Assembly (NCBI GenBank): GCA_025057405.1
Contig: JANWXV010000016.1
Coordinates: forward strand, 1 to 10,323
Length of the DNA stretch: 10,323 bases
Direction of reading: 5' to 3'
DNA from: Candidatus Bipolaricaulota bacterium
GTDB taxonomy: Bacteria; Bipolaricaulota; Bipolaricaulia; RBG-16-55-9; DRXL01
Part shown: one piece after another, positions 1 through 6,382 of the stretch
How positions within the stretch are numbered: the stretch's first letter is position 1
Layout of the letters: the number at the start of each line of letters is the position of its first letter
The notes under the pieces: model-generated
What the model was told of the DNA's origin: nothing
What the model saw: the letters and a program-made list of their open reading frames with translations, nothing else
Databases searched by the model: none
Program-made: the position numbers and the translations under genes

Positions 1-61
1 TGCCCTCCTCCGTTTTGTACCGCTTTAGCAGCGCTGAAGTGTCCAGATAGAAGGTGGGCAT
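1..61 (-). CDS. PIN-domain (VapC-like) toxin, N-terminal 20 codons only
   Basis: Reading leftward from the ATG at 61, the window encodes 20 residues before the edge, including FYLDTSALLKRY. This is the typical first strand and helix of a PIN-domain ribonuclease. Asp7 would be the first of the acidic residues that bind the catalytic metal, and the DTSALxKRY pattern is common in VapC toxins. Family knowledge: VapC toxins cleave RNA, often initiator tRNA or rRNA, and are held inactive by a co-encoded antitoxin. The gene starts 4 bases after the stop of a 77-codon gene, the usual toxin-antitoxin spacing. A purine stretch (GAAGAGATG) inside the upstream gene could serve as ribosome binding site. 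The rest of the protein, including the remaining acidic residues, lies outside the window, so activity cannot be judged. Confidence 0.72.
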   Translation of the reverse strand, partial: MPTFYLDTSALLKRYKTEEG

Positions 62-65
62 ACAG

Positions 66-299
66 CTAATGCATCTCTTCGTCGCGCATCTCTCGGACCA
101 GAGCGCTTAGCTCGTGGTGTCCCAGGGCTTGATCGAGCCGGCGGCGCAGCTTTCGCAAGTTACTGGGTTTCCTATACTGAGCTTGGAGTTCACGGAGGCA
201 GTCTTTGAAAATCTCGCTTTCCAACTTGTAGATCCCTAAGCCTATCAGTGTTTCTAACTCCTCTTGTGTCTCTTTCAGCGCATCGGATTTCAAGGCCAT
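66..299 (-). CDS. small helical protein, probable antitoxin partner of the PIN toxin
   Basis: This 77-residue, charged, mostly helical protein begins 13 bases after the fabF stop and ends 4 bases before the PIN toxin start. The ATG at 299 is preceded by GGGGGAG (305-311) with 5-base spacing, which supports this start. Residues about 17-38 (LIGLGIYKLESEIFKDCLRELQ) have the look of the helix-turn-helix part of a ribbon-helix-helix DNA-binding fold, where phrases like LxxLGxYxSxSExIRxALR are common. The tail (about 43-62) is rich in Arg and Lys and the extreme C-terminus is acidic. I do not recognise a specific named family. The antitoxin role is inferred from size, gene order and spacing next to a PIN gene. 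Such antitoxins usually bind the toxin with the C-terminus and the promoter with the N-terminus. No separate promoter is obvious, so transcription may come from fabF. Confidence 0.68.
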   Translation of the reverse strand: MALKSDALKETQEELETLIGLGIYKLESEIFKDCLRELQAQYRKPSNLRKLRRRLDQALGHHELSALVREMRDEEMH

Positions 300-312
300 A
301 TTCGCTCCCCCA

Positions 313-1557
313 TCAAATCTTTCTCAACAGGATCGCTGAGTTATGCCCGCCAAACCCAAACGAGTTCGAGAGCGCCACCCGCACCTGCGCGGGACGAGCT
401 TTGTTGGGAACGTAGTCTAAATCACACTCTGGATCGGGATTCTCTAAGTTGATCGTCGGCGGCAAGATGCCCCGATCAAGAGCCATCAACGTCGCGATCG
501 CCTCGACCGCGCCCGCTCCCCCCAACAGATGCCCGATCTGCGACTTCGTCGAACTCACAGCGAGCTTGTACGCATGGGCACCGAATAATCGTTTGATCGC
601 CCGCGTCTCGCTAATATCTCCCAAGGGGGTTGCCGTCCCGTGCGCATTGATGTAATCTACTTCTTCGGGACGGACGCCTGCGCGCTCCAGCGCCATCCGC
701 ATTGCTTTGCGTGCGCCCTCGCCGTGCTCGTCAGGAGCCGTGATGTGCCCCGCATCAGCGGTCATCCCGATGCTCGCCAGTTCAGCGTAGATATAAGCGT
801 CCCGCGCTCGTGCGTGTTCTAAACTCTCTAAGATCAGAATGCCCGCGCCCTCGCCTACGACAAATCCGTCACGGTCTTTGTCAAACGGGCGCGAAGCTCT
901 TGCGGGTTCGTCGTTGCGGCGCGAGAGCGCCCCCATCTGATCAAACCCCGCAAACGTCAAGGGCTGCGTTACAGATTCTGTCCCTCCAGTCACCATCACA
1001 TCAGCGTAGCCGTAGCGAATCATATCGGCGGCCAAGCCGAGAGCGTGATTGGAGCTGGCACAGGCTGAAACCGTCCCGTAATTAGGCCCCCGCAACCCCC
1101 ACTCAATCGAAATCTCCCCGGCGACGGCGTTGGGCATGAACATCGGCACGAAGAATGGGCTGACGCGCCCCGGCCCCTTCTGCAAGAGCGTATCATAATT
1201 TTCTGTCAGGGCTTCGATATTGCCGATCCCCGTCCCAATGACGACCCCAATGCGATCTCGGTCTTCACCCGAGAGATCGAGACGCCCATCGTCGAGGGCG
1301 AGCCGGGTCGCGGCTAGCGCTAATTGGCTCGAGCGCCCTAAGCGCCGTGCGCGTTTTTTGTCCATAAACTGTAACGGGTCGAAATCGCGAATATACGCGC
1401 CGATCTTCGCGCCCACGTCCTTTAGATCAATCAGATCGTCCACACGGCCGACGCCACTGCAGCCCTCGGCTAGCCCCTGCCAGAAAGCATCTTTCCCCAT
1501 GCCAATCGGCGTAATGACGCCGATCCCCGTGATGACGACCTTGCGCACTTCGTTCAT
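313..1557 (-). CDS. fabF: beta-ketoacyl-ACP synthase II
   Basis: FabF condenses malonyl-ACP with a growing acyl-ACP in the cytoplasm, the elongation step of type II fatty-acid synthesis. The 414-residue product matches the usual family length. The thiolase-fold Cys-His-His centre is present: Cys166 in VSACASSNH, His306 in [11 protein letters not shown] and His343 in [10 protein letters not shown], with Lys338 just before it. The N-terminus ([16 protein letters not shown]) and the glycine-rich C-terminus ([14 protein letters not shown]) are also typical. I chose the ATG at 1557 over an in-frame start 27 codons upstream. It begins at the conserved N-terminus and has GAGGAG about 10 bases upstream, and the longer form would run through the likely promoter. 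acpP, fabD and fabG are not adjacent here. A small antitoxin-like gene follows after 13 bases, so the transcript probably continues into it. Confidence 0.96.
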   Translation of the reverse strand: MNEVRKVVITGIGVITPIGMGKDAFWQGLAEGCSGVGRVDDLIDLKDVGAKIGAYIRDFDPLQFMDKKRARRLGRSSQLALAATRLALDDGRLDLSGEDRDRIGVVIGTGIGNIEALTENYDTLLQKGPGRVSPFFVPMFMPNAVAGEISIEWGLRGPNYGTVSACASSNHALGLAADMIRYGYADVMVTGGTESVTQPLTFAGFDQMGALSRRNDEPARASRPFDKDRDGFVVGEGAGILILESLEHARARDAYIYAELASIGMTADAGHITAPDEHGEGARKAMRMALERAGVRPEEVDYINAHGTATPLGDISETRAIKRLFGAHAYKLAVSSTKSQIGHLLGGAGAVEAIATLMALDRGILPPTINLENPDPECDLDYVPNKARPAQVRVALSNSFGFGGHNSAILLRKI

Positions 1558-1582
1558 AGAAGACTTCTCCTCAGCGGCCCCT

Positions 1583-1612
1583 ATCATATCGGATTGAAGG
1601 GGGCAAGAGCAA
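1583..1612 (-). promoter_or_regulatory. probable fabF promoter
   Basis: Read on the minus strand, TTGCTC (1607-1612) and TATGAT (1583-1588) are separated by 18 bases and fit a housekeeping sigma -35/-10 pair. Transcription would start near 1575-1577. This leaves a leader of about 20 bases that contains the GAGGAG ribosome binding site. The call is by eye, without a model score. Confidence 0.5.
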
Positions 1613-1621
1613 CTTGCGAAT

Positions 1622-1650
1622 TTCCCTTTCATCGGCAAAATCTTTATAAT
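1622..1650 (+). promoter_or_regulatory. probable leaderless promoter of the hexapeptide-repeat gene
   Basis: A perfect TATAAT (1645-1650) ends 7 bases before the GTG at 1658. The start point would therefore fall at or next to the start codon and the mRNA would lack a 5' leader. The -35 region at about 1622-1627 (TTCCCT) is weak. No Shine-Dalgarno sequence fits between the -10 box and the GTG. Confidence 0.5.
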
Positions 1651-1657
1651 AGCCCGC

Positions 1658-2356
1658 GTGAACGTCTTGGTTCAGGGTTTGCTCTTTCTGCTCTTGTTGA
1701 GCTTTGGTGCTCTCTTGATGGGCACGGCGCTGACGCCGGGGATTCTCTTGGTGGTGGAGATAGCACGGCTCACCGAGGGCTGGCCCGGCTTGGGGCGGGC
1801 CTTCGCGTTGGGCGTGGGGGTCATGGTCGGGTACTTTCTCTACGGATTTACGCTGATGACGCTGATTGTGCTCATCAGTAAGCTCTTGCCCAAGCCCGCC
1901 GAAGGGGAATACCCGTATTTTTCTAGCCCGTCTATCTTGTGGTTCCTCAACGATGCGATTCTCTTCCCCGCTTCGAAGACGTTTATAGACTTTGTGCCCT
2001 TGAGCGGAATTAATATTCTTTATTACAGATTGCTGGGGGCCAAGATCGGGCAGGGCGTCCAGCTCAACGCGCAATTGATAGATTGTTGGCTCGTCGAGAT
2101 CGAAGACAACGTCGTCATTGGCGGTGGGGCCGTCATCGTCTGTCACGTAGCTGAAGGGGGACGGCTCAAGCTCAGGCGCGTCAAGATCGGCCGGGGAGCG
2201 ACGGTGGGGATGGGAGCGTTGGTGATGCCCGGCGTCGAGATCGGCGAAGGGGCGCTGGTTGGAGCGCACTCGGTCGTCTTGAGCAACAAAAAAATTCCCG
2301 CACGCACGACGTGGGTGGGGTTGCCAGTCCGCCCGGTGCGCAAACACCGCTCTTGA
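1658..2356 (+). CDS. membrane-anchored left-handed beta-helix (hexapeptide) acyltransferase-like protein
   Basis: The 232-residue product has two parts. Residues about 5-33 and 48-77 are strongly hydrophobic and should form two membrane helices. Residues about 126-210 carry hexapeptide repeats of the left-handed beta-helix fold ([56 protein letters not shown]), followed by the usual closing [15 protein letters not shown]. Family knowledge: this fold mostly belongs to O- or N-acyltransferases using acyl-CoA, with a His in the repeats often acting as base; His204 (VGAHSVV) is a candidate. The phrase [10 protein letters not shown] and the membrane-then-helix order recall the C-terminal region of certain large NRPS-like (Pls-type) proteins, but no adenylation or carrier domain is encoded here. 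The GTG start lies directly behind a -10 box, implying a leaderless mRNA. The substrate is unknown. Confidence 0.8.
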   Translation: MNVLVQGLLFLLLLSFGALLMGTALTPGILLVVEIARLTEGWPGLGRAFALGVGVMVGYFLYGFTLMTLIVLISKLLPKPAEGEYPYFSSPSILWFLNDAILFPASKTFIDFVPLSGINILYYRLLGAKIGQGVQLNAQLIDCWLVEIEDNVVIGGGAVIVCHVAEGGRLKLRRVKIGRGATVGMGALVMPGVEIGEGALVGAHSVVLSNKKIPARTTWVGLPVRPVRKHRS

Positions 2357-2382
2357 TCTCTTTCGGTTCTTTTGTATATACT
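2353..2382 (+). promoter_or_regulatory. probable leaderless promoter of the lipoprotein gene
   Basis: TTGATC (2353-2358) and TATACT (2377-2382) are spaced by 18 bases. The -10 box ends 8 bases before the ATG at 2391, so the transcript would start at or within a base or two of the start codon. The -35 element overlaps the stop codon of the upstream gene. This suggests the lipoprotein unit is transcribed independently of the hexapeptide gene. Confidence 0.55.
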
Positions 2383-2390
2383 CAGATCGT

Positions 2391-2900
2391 ATGAGAGCGA
2401 CTCTCTTGCTATTAGCTGCGATCGGGTTAATCACAGGCTGTACGGGGGAGCGTCAGCCGCCCTCCATCTCTTCTTCTGAACCCGCGCAACAAGAGCAAGA
2501 CGCCGAAGAGCAACGCAAAGCCGACGAGCGCGAGATCAAAGCGGTGCTCACGCTGCTCACTCAAGGGTTTGCAAGGCTGGACGTGCAGCTCCTTGAAGAT
2601 CTTTGGGCTTCTGATGCGACGATCATTGAGGACACCATCAGCTTCAGCAGTTGGGCACAGTATCGCGATCAGCATCTTAAACCTGAGATGGCCCTCTACT
2701 CTAAGGAAGACTCTGAATGGGTGATCGCCAACGCTCATATGGAGATCGAGGGGACGCTCGCGTGGGGGCAGTTTCACATCTTTTATGCGTTCACCCGTCT
2801 TGTAGATAACCAGCGCCTTCTGGGCGAGGGGCGCGGGACAATTGTTCTCATCAAGACCCCCCAGGGCTGGAAGATCCTCCATCTGCACTTAAGCCGATAG
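2391..2900 (+). CDS. putative lipoprotein with SnoaL/NTF2-like domain
   Basis: The 169-residue product begins with a short lipoprotein signal: Arg2, a hydrophobic stretch, then the lipobox ITGC with Cys17 as the lipidation site. Residues 20-47 form a polar, low-complexity linker rich in Gln, Glu and Ser. Residues about 48-168 resemble the SnoaL/DUF4440 branch of the NTF2-like fold: an N-terminal helix (EIKAVLTLLTQGFARLD), LWASDATIIED, then strands ending in GRGTIVLIKTPQGWKILHLHLS. Family knowledge: the fold is a cone that holds small hydrophobic ligands or serves as a protein-binding or enzymatic scaffold. No catalytic residues can be assigned. It is probably a membrane-anchored extracytoplasmic binding or accessory protein. 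It precedes the acyl-CoA dehydrogenase gene by about 20 bases, so the two are likely cotranscribed. It would be a substrate of the LspA encoded two genes downstream. Confidence 0.78.
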   Translation: MRATLLLLAAIGLITGCTGERQPPSISSSEPAQQEQDAEEQRKADEREIKAVLTLLTQGFARLDVQLLEDLWASDATIIEDTISFSSWAQYRDQHLKPEMALYSKEDSEWVIANAHMEIEGTLAWGQFHIFYAFTRLVDNQRLLGEGRGTIVLIKTPQGWKILHLHLSR

Positions 2901-2921
2901 AGACGCAAAAGGGTGAAGATC

Positions 2922-4124
2922 GTGATTGACTTCTCAGTACCAGAAGAGCACCGGCTGCTCGTCCGCGGGCTGCGCTCATTTCTAGAGCGGGAGATTCGCC
3001 CTCTGGAGGAGCAGTATCGTGAGTACTTCGAAGACGAGCGCAAGCGCCTCCAAGACGATGGCAGCCTCGTGCCGAAAGTCAAAGAGATGATAGATCGGGT
3101 GCGGCGGCGCTCGGGGGAGTTGGGCTACTATGGGATGCACATGCCCGAAGACGTTGGAGGCAGTGGCATCAACCGAGTCGGGCTTTTCTTCGCCCAGAAA
3201 GAAGTCTGGCGTCACGGCTTGGGCTTGAATGCTTATCTCTTGGCTGGCCCCGAAGGCCCCAGCCCCATGCTCCTGCACTTGAACGAGGCCCAGCGCAAAA
3301 AATATCTCTACCCGCTCGTCAAGGGCGAGATCACCACGTGCTTTGCCCTCACCGAACCCGAAGCCGGCTCGGATATCAAAAATCTCAAGACGACCGCCGA
3401 AAAGCACGGCGATTACTATATTCTCAATGGGCTGAAGACGTTCATCACCAACGCGGCTCACGCTGACTTCGCCCAAGTCTTCGCCGTCACCGATCCCAAG
3501 CTCTATAAAGAATCGGGCTACTCCGGCGTGACGGCCTTTATCGTAGATCGCGAGACCCCCGGCTATAAAGTCGGTCGGATCAATCGTTCTATTTTGGACG
3601 ACGGCAGCCAAGCCGAACTGATCTTTGAGAACTGTAAAGTCCCTAAAGAGAATATCATTGGCGAAGAGCAGATGGGCTTTTACGTGGCGATGAGCTGGAT
3701 CGGCATAGGGCGACTGAACATCGCGGGGATGTGCGTCGGCTTAGGGGAGTATCTGCTGAAAGAATCTGTAGAGTACGCGACGCAGCGCACGGCGTTTGGC
3801 AAGCCCATCGCGAAGTATCAGCATATTCGCGGGATGCTGGCCGACTCGGCCGCCGAACTCTACGCGTGCGAGCAGCTCGTTCTAAATTGCGCGTGGCGCT
3901 TGGATCAGGGCGAGCAGATCATCAAAGAGAGCGCCATCGCCAAATATTTTGCGACGAATATGCTCTATCGCTTAGCCGATCGAGCGGTGCAGATTCACGG
4001 GGGCATGGGCGTGATGAAAGAGCTGCCCATCGAGCGGGTTTTCAAGTTGGCCCGTGTGCTGAGAATCGTCGAGGGCACCGACGAGATCCAGAAAGAGACG
4101 ATTGCTAAATCTCTGGGGCTATAG
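2922..4124 (+). CDS. acyl-CoA dehydrogenase family protein
   Basis: A cytoplasmic FAD flavoenzyme expected to make the alpha,beta double bond in acyl-CoA thioesters and pass electrons to ETF. From the GTG at 2922 it has 400 residues. Signature 1 (FALTEPEAGSD, about 141-151) contacts FAD and substrate. QRTAFGKPIAKYQ (288-300) and QIHGGMGVM (357-365) are the FAD-dimer contacts. RIVEGTDEIQ carries Glu384 where medium-chain enzymes have the catalytic base. The N-terminal domain is longer than usual between its first helix and GYYGMHMPEDVGG: a charged segment of some 20 extra residues (about 33-58) recalls ACAD10/11-type members. A GTG at 2913 would add three residues. I prefer 2922 because GGGTGA lies 5 bases upstream and the protein then starts IDFSVPEEH, as is normal for the family. 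The substrate chain cannot be read off. No ETF or other beta-oxidation gene is adjacent. Confidence 0.92.
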   Translation: MIDFSVPEEHRLLVRGLRSFLEREIRPLEEQYREYFEDERKRLQDDGSLVPKVKEMIDRVRRRSGELGYYGMHMPEDVGGSGINRVGLFFAQKEVWRHGLGLNAYLLAGPEGPSPMLLHLNEAQRKKYLYPLVKGEITTCFALTEPEAGSDIKNLKTTAEKHGDYYILNGLKTFITNAAHADFAQVFAVTDPKLYKESGYSGVTAFIVDRETPGYKVGRINRSILDDGSQAELIFENCKVPKENIIGEEQMGFYVAMSWIGIGRLNIAGMCVGLGEYLLKESVEYATQRTAFGKPIAKYQHIRGMLADSAAELYACEQLVLNCAWRLDQGEQIIKESAIAKYFATNMLYRLADRAVQIHGGMGVMKELPIERVFKLARVLRIVEGTDEIQKETIAKSLGL

Positions 4125-4128
4125 CCTT

Positions 4129-4157
4129 TTGCTTTTTTTCCCCAAGCCCGATATACT
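4129..4157 (+). promoter_or_regulatory. probable leaderless promoter of the lspA-tmk-dnaN operon
   Basis: TTGCTT (4129-4134) and TATACT (4152-4157) lie 17 bases apart, the best-spaced promoter in the window. The -10 box ends 7 bases before the ATG at 4165, so transcription should begin at or next to the start codon. No Shine-Dalgarno sequence precedes the ATG. The -35 box sits in a T-rich stretch just after the dehydrogenase stop. Confidence 0.6.
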
Positions 4158-4164
4158 GTGCAGA

Positions 4165-4614
4165 ATGCGCATCAAGATACTCTTAGGAGTGCTCAGCGTT
4201 TGGGCGCTGGATCAGCTCAGCAAATATCTAGCGTTGGCGTATTTAGAGCCGGGACGCTCGTTGGCGATCCTCCCCGGAATCTTTCATCTGACGCTGACGT
4301 ACAACACCGGCGGAGCTTTTGGGCTTTTCTACGAGTACGGCGATCTCATCGCGATCTTAGCCGCCGGCGCGAGTCTCGTGATCTTGATGATGCTGTTATG
4401 GAATCGGCCGCGCCAGCCGACGATGACCGTGGGCTTGATCGGGATCGCCGGGGGTGCGCTGGGCAATCTCACCGACCGCTGGCTGCCGGAGCGCGGCGCG
4501 GTGATTGACTTTCTCGATTTTCGCATCTGGCCCGTGTTTAATCTGGCCGATACGGCGATTGTGCTGGGGACGGGATTGGTCTTGCTGGGGCTTTTGAGAC
4601 GAGAGGGGGAATAG
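4165..4614 (+). CDS. lspA: lipoprotein signal peptidase (signal peptidase II)
   Basis: LspA is the inner-membrane aspartyl protease that removes the signal peptide from prolipoproteins after Lgt has lipidated the lipobox Cys. The product is 149 residues, slightly short for the family. Four hydrophobic segments are visible (about 4-26, 59-79, 85-102 and 126-145). Conserved blocks are LDQLSK (15-20), YNTGGAFG (46-53), GALGNLTDR (97-105), VIDF with catalytic Asp115, and FNLADTA with catalytic Asp129. The spacing between the two aspartates is 14 residues, shorter than the 19 I recall for the Pseudomonas enzyme, giving a tight loop between the last conserved motifs. The ATG at 4165 is chosen because it starts the usual charged N-terminus and fits the promoter. 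An in-frame ATG at 4102 would lie inside the dehydrogenase gene. tmk begins one base after its stop. Confidence 0.96.
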   Translation: MRIKILLGVLSVWALDQLSKYLALAYLEPGRSLAILPGIFHLTLTYNTGGAFGLFYEYGDLIAILAAGASLVILMMLLWNRPRQPTMTVGLIGIAGGALGNLTDRWLPERGAVIDFLDFRIWPVFNLADTAIVLGTGLVLLGLLRREGE

Positions 4615-4615
4615 G

Positions 4616-5227
4616 GTGTTCATCGCGTTGGAAGGACTGGACGGCTGTGGCAAGTCCACGCAGTTGCGCGCGTTGGCCCAGCGACTCCAGCAATCTAAGA
4701 TGGACCCCGTGATCGTCCAAGAACCCGGAGGCACCCCCGTCGGCGAAGAGATCCGTCATATCTTGCTGCATAGAGAAGAGTTGAAAATGGCTCCGTTGAC
4801 TGAACTGTTGCTCTATGAGGCTTCGCGCAGCGAGCTGACCGAGACGGTCATTCGTCCGGCGCTGGCTTCGGGACGGTGGGTCTTGACCGATCGCTATTCG
4901 CTCTCTAGTGTAGCCTATCAGGGCTACGGGCGCGGGCTGGACTTGAGATTGGTTCGTGAACTCAATCGCATCGCTACGGGGGGTCTGGATCCCCAGATGA
5001 CGTTCTTAATTGACGTGCCGGTGGAGGTCGCGTTGCAGCGCAAGGGGAGAGCGAGAGATCGTCTGGAGGGATCGGGAGTGGAGTTCTATGAGCGAGTTCG
5101 TCGGGGGTATTTGACAGAGATCTCCCGGATTTCGGGAGGGGTCTTGCTCGACGGTCAGAAAGAGATCGCTGCTCTCAGTGAAGAAGTGTGGGGCTATATA
5201 CGACCGTTGGTAGCAGCGCCATCGTGA
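4616..5227 (+). CDS. tmk: thymidylate kinase (dTMP kinase)
   Basis: Tmk phosphorylates dTMP to dTDP with ATP, an essential step of dTTP supply in the cytoplasm. The 203-residue product is of normal length. It shows a P-loop GLDGCGKST (7-15), the dTMP-site segment EPGGTPVGEEIR (36-47), the catalytic TDRYSLSSVAYQG (91-103), the strand FLIDVP (130-135) and the basic LID region with RARDRLE (145-151). The GTG at 4616 directly follows the lspA stop with one base between, and GAGGGGG about 7-13 bases upstream can serve as Shine-Dalgarno, so translation is probably coupled to lspA. It shares the operon with dnaN, linking dTTP supply to replication. An lspA-tmk pairing is not the usual neighbourhood of either gene as I know it. 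Confidence 0.96.
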   Translation: MFIALEGLDGCGKSTQLRALAQRLQQSKMDPVIVQEPGGTPVGEEIRHILLHREELKMAPLTELLLYEASRSELTETVIRPALASGRWVLTDRYSLSSVAYQGYGRGLDLRLVRELNRIATGGLDPQMTFLIDVPVEVALQRKGRARDRLEGSGVEFYERVRRGYLTEISRISGGVLLDGQKEIAALSEEVWGYIRPLVAAPS

Positions 5228-5245
5228 AAGGAGGAAAAGAAGCTT

Positions 5246-6376
5246 ATGGAATTTTCTTGTGGACGGGATGAGTTTCTCTCCGGGGTGAAGGTGGCCGGAC
5301 GGGCCTTGGGCCGCGCGACAAGTATGCCAATCTTGGCGGGCTTGAAGCTCGAAACCAAGAAGAATCAGTTGACCTTGGCGGCTACAGATTTGGAGCGTTC
5401 GATCTGGTGCTCCGTGCCCATCGAGAACCGCGGCGGGGACGAGGCCTTGGTGCTCAACGGGGAGTTGCTCGCCAAGATCGCCCAAAACCTGCCCGCGGAC
5501 ACGCTGCATTTTAAGACCATCGAGGGCACCGGAAAAGTAGAGATCACCTGCGGGAGCGCCGTCTTCGATCTCTTTCGCCTGCCCTTGGAAGATTATCCAG
5601 AATTGCCCAGTCTTCCCAGCAAACGGCTTTGTCTTCTGGAGAGCCAGAAGTTGGCGCGCGGTCTAGAACTGGTCACGTTCGCGGCGCTTTCAGCCAAAGA
5701 GACGTCTCGGCTGAGCCTCACGGGCGTGAATTTGGTCTTGGAGAAAGAGCAGCTCAAGATCGTGGCGACCAATGGGTATCGTCTGGCGTGCAAGACGGAA
5801 CCGTTAGCGAAGAAGGCCGATGCCGAAGGGGAATTTCTCGTAGCCGCAGATTCGCTGCGCGATCTCGCGGGCATCTTGGCGCAAGTCGAGACCGAACACG
5901 TCGAAGTCTATCAGTCCGAGAACTATCTCTTCTTTAAGATGGGATCGGTAGTTTTTGTGGGTCGGCTTATTGAAGAGGCCTATCCGGACTTTGAGAAGGT
6001 CATCCCCAGAGATAATTCTATTGGGCTGATTCTCGAGCGCAAGGGCTTTCTCGAGGCGTTGCAGCGCGTGCAGATTACCGCGGCGGAAGAGTCCGACGCC
6101 GTGATCTTGAACGTAGAAGACGGAAAGCTGAAGATCAGCTCGCAAGCCGCCGAGAAGGGCGAAGCCCAAGAGGTCTTGGAGCTGAAGAAGAAGGCCCAAG
6201 CGATCAAGATCAGTTTTCGCGCGGAGTATCTGATTGACGCGCTCAAGCGTCTGCAGAGCGATGAAGTGCGACTGTGGTTGGCCGATGCCGAGAGCGCGGG
6301 GCTGTTAGAGCCGGGAGAGACCGAAGCCGACCAAGGCTTCTTGTACGTCTGTATGCCAATCCGAATGGACTTCTGA
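5246..6376 (+). CDS. dnaN: DNA polymerase III beta subunit (sliding clamp)
   Basis: DnaN forms the homodimeric ring that tethers DNA polymerase III and other clamp-binding proteins to DNA. The 376-residue length is normal for three repeated clamp domains (about 1-125, 126-250 and 251-376). Characteristic segments are DYPELP (116-121) between domains 1 and 2, ATNGYRLA (174-181), YPDFEKVIPRDN (246-257) before domain 3, and the C-terminal YVCMPIRM (367-374). The last lines the hydrophobic pocket that receives clamp-binding motifs. The ATG has a near-perfect AAAGGAGG (5227-5234) 11 bases upstream, overlapping the tmk stop. dnaN usually lies beside dnaA or recF. Here it is the last gene of an lspA-tmk-dnaN operon and converges on ftsZ with a 6-base gap. 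Confidence 0.97.
   Translation: MEFSCGRDEFLSGVKVAGRALGRATSMPILAGLKLETKKNQLTLAATDLERSIWCSVPIENRGGDEALVLNGELLAKIAQNLPADTLHFKTIEGTGKVEITCGSAVFDLFRLPLEDYPELPSLPSKRLCLLESQKLARGLELVTFAALSAKETSRLSLTGVNLVLEKEQLKIVATNGYRLACKTEPLAKKADAEGEFLVAADSLRDLAGILAQVETEHVEVYQSENYLFFKMGSVVFVGRLIEEAYPDFEKVIPRDNSIGLILERKGFLEALQRVQITAAEESDAVILNVEDGKLKISSQAAEKGEAQEVLELKKKAQAIKISFRAEYLIDALKRLQSDEVRLWLADAESAGLLEPGETEADQGFLYVCMPIRMDF
6323..6340. repeat. inverted repeat near the dnaN 3' end
   Basis: GAAGCC (6323-6328) and GGCTTC (6335-6340) form a 6-bp stem with a 6-base loop, starting 36 bases before the end of the dnaN stop codon. It lies just downstream of the ftsZ stop when read on the minus strand. It could help end or stabilise ftsZ transcripts, but no T-run follows, so it may be chance. 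Confidence 0.25.
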
Positions 6377-6382
6377 GCGCGG

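Noticed and set aside
1558..1638. 27-codon N-terminal extension of fabF
   Set aside because: It has no family match, runs over the -10 region read for fabF, and the ATG at 1557 has a good Shine-Dalgarno and starts the conserved sequence.
1571..2434. 287-codon minus-strand frame across the hexapeptide gene
   Set aside because: It is antisense to a protein with clear hexapeptide repeats, covers the divergent promoter region, and is charged and repetitive without recognisable domains.
4117..4140. GGCTATAGCC followed by a T-rich run as an intrinsic terminator after the dehydrogenase
   Set aside because: The stem would be only 3-4 bp and overlaps the stop codon. The T-run is broken by GC and contains the lspA -35 box.
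4102..4164. Longer lspA N-terminus from the ATG at 4102
   Set aside because: It would overlap the end of the dehydrogenase gene and place the promoter inside the coding region. The ATG at 4165 gives the family-typical start.
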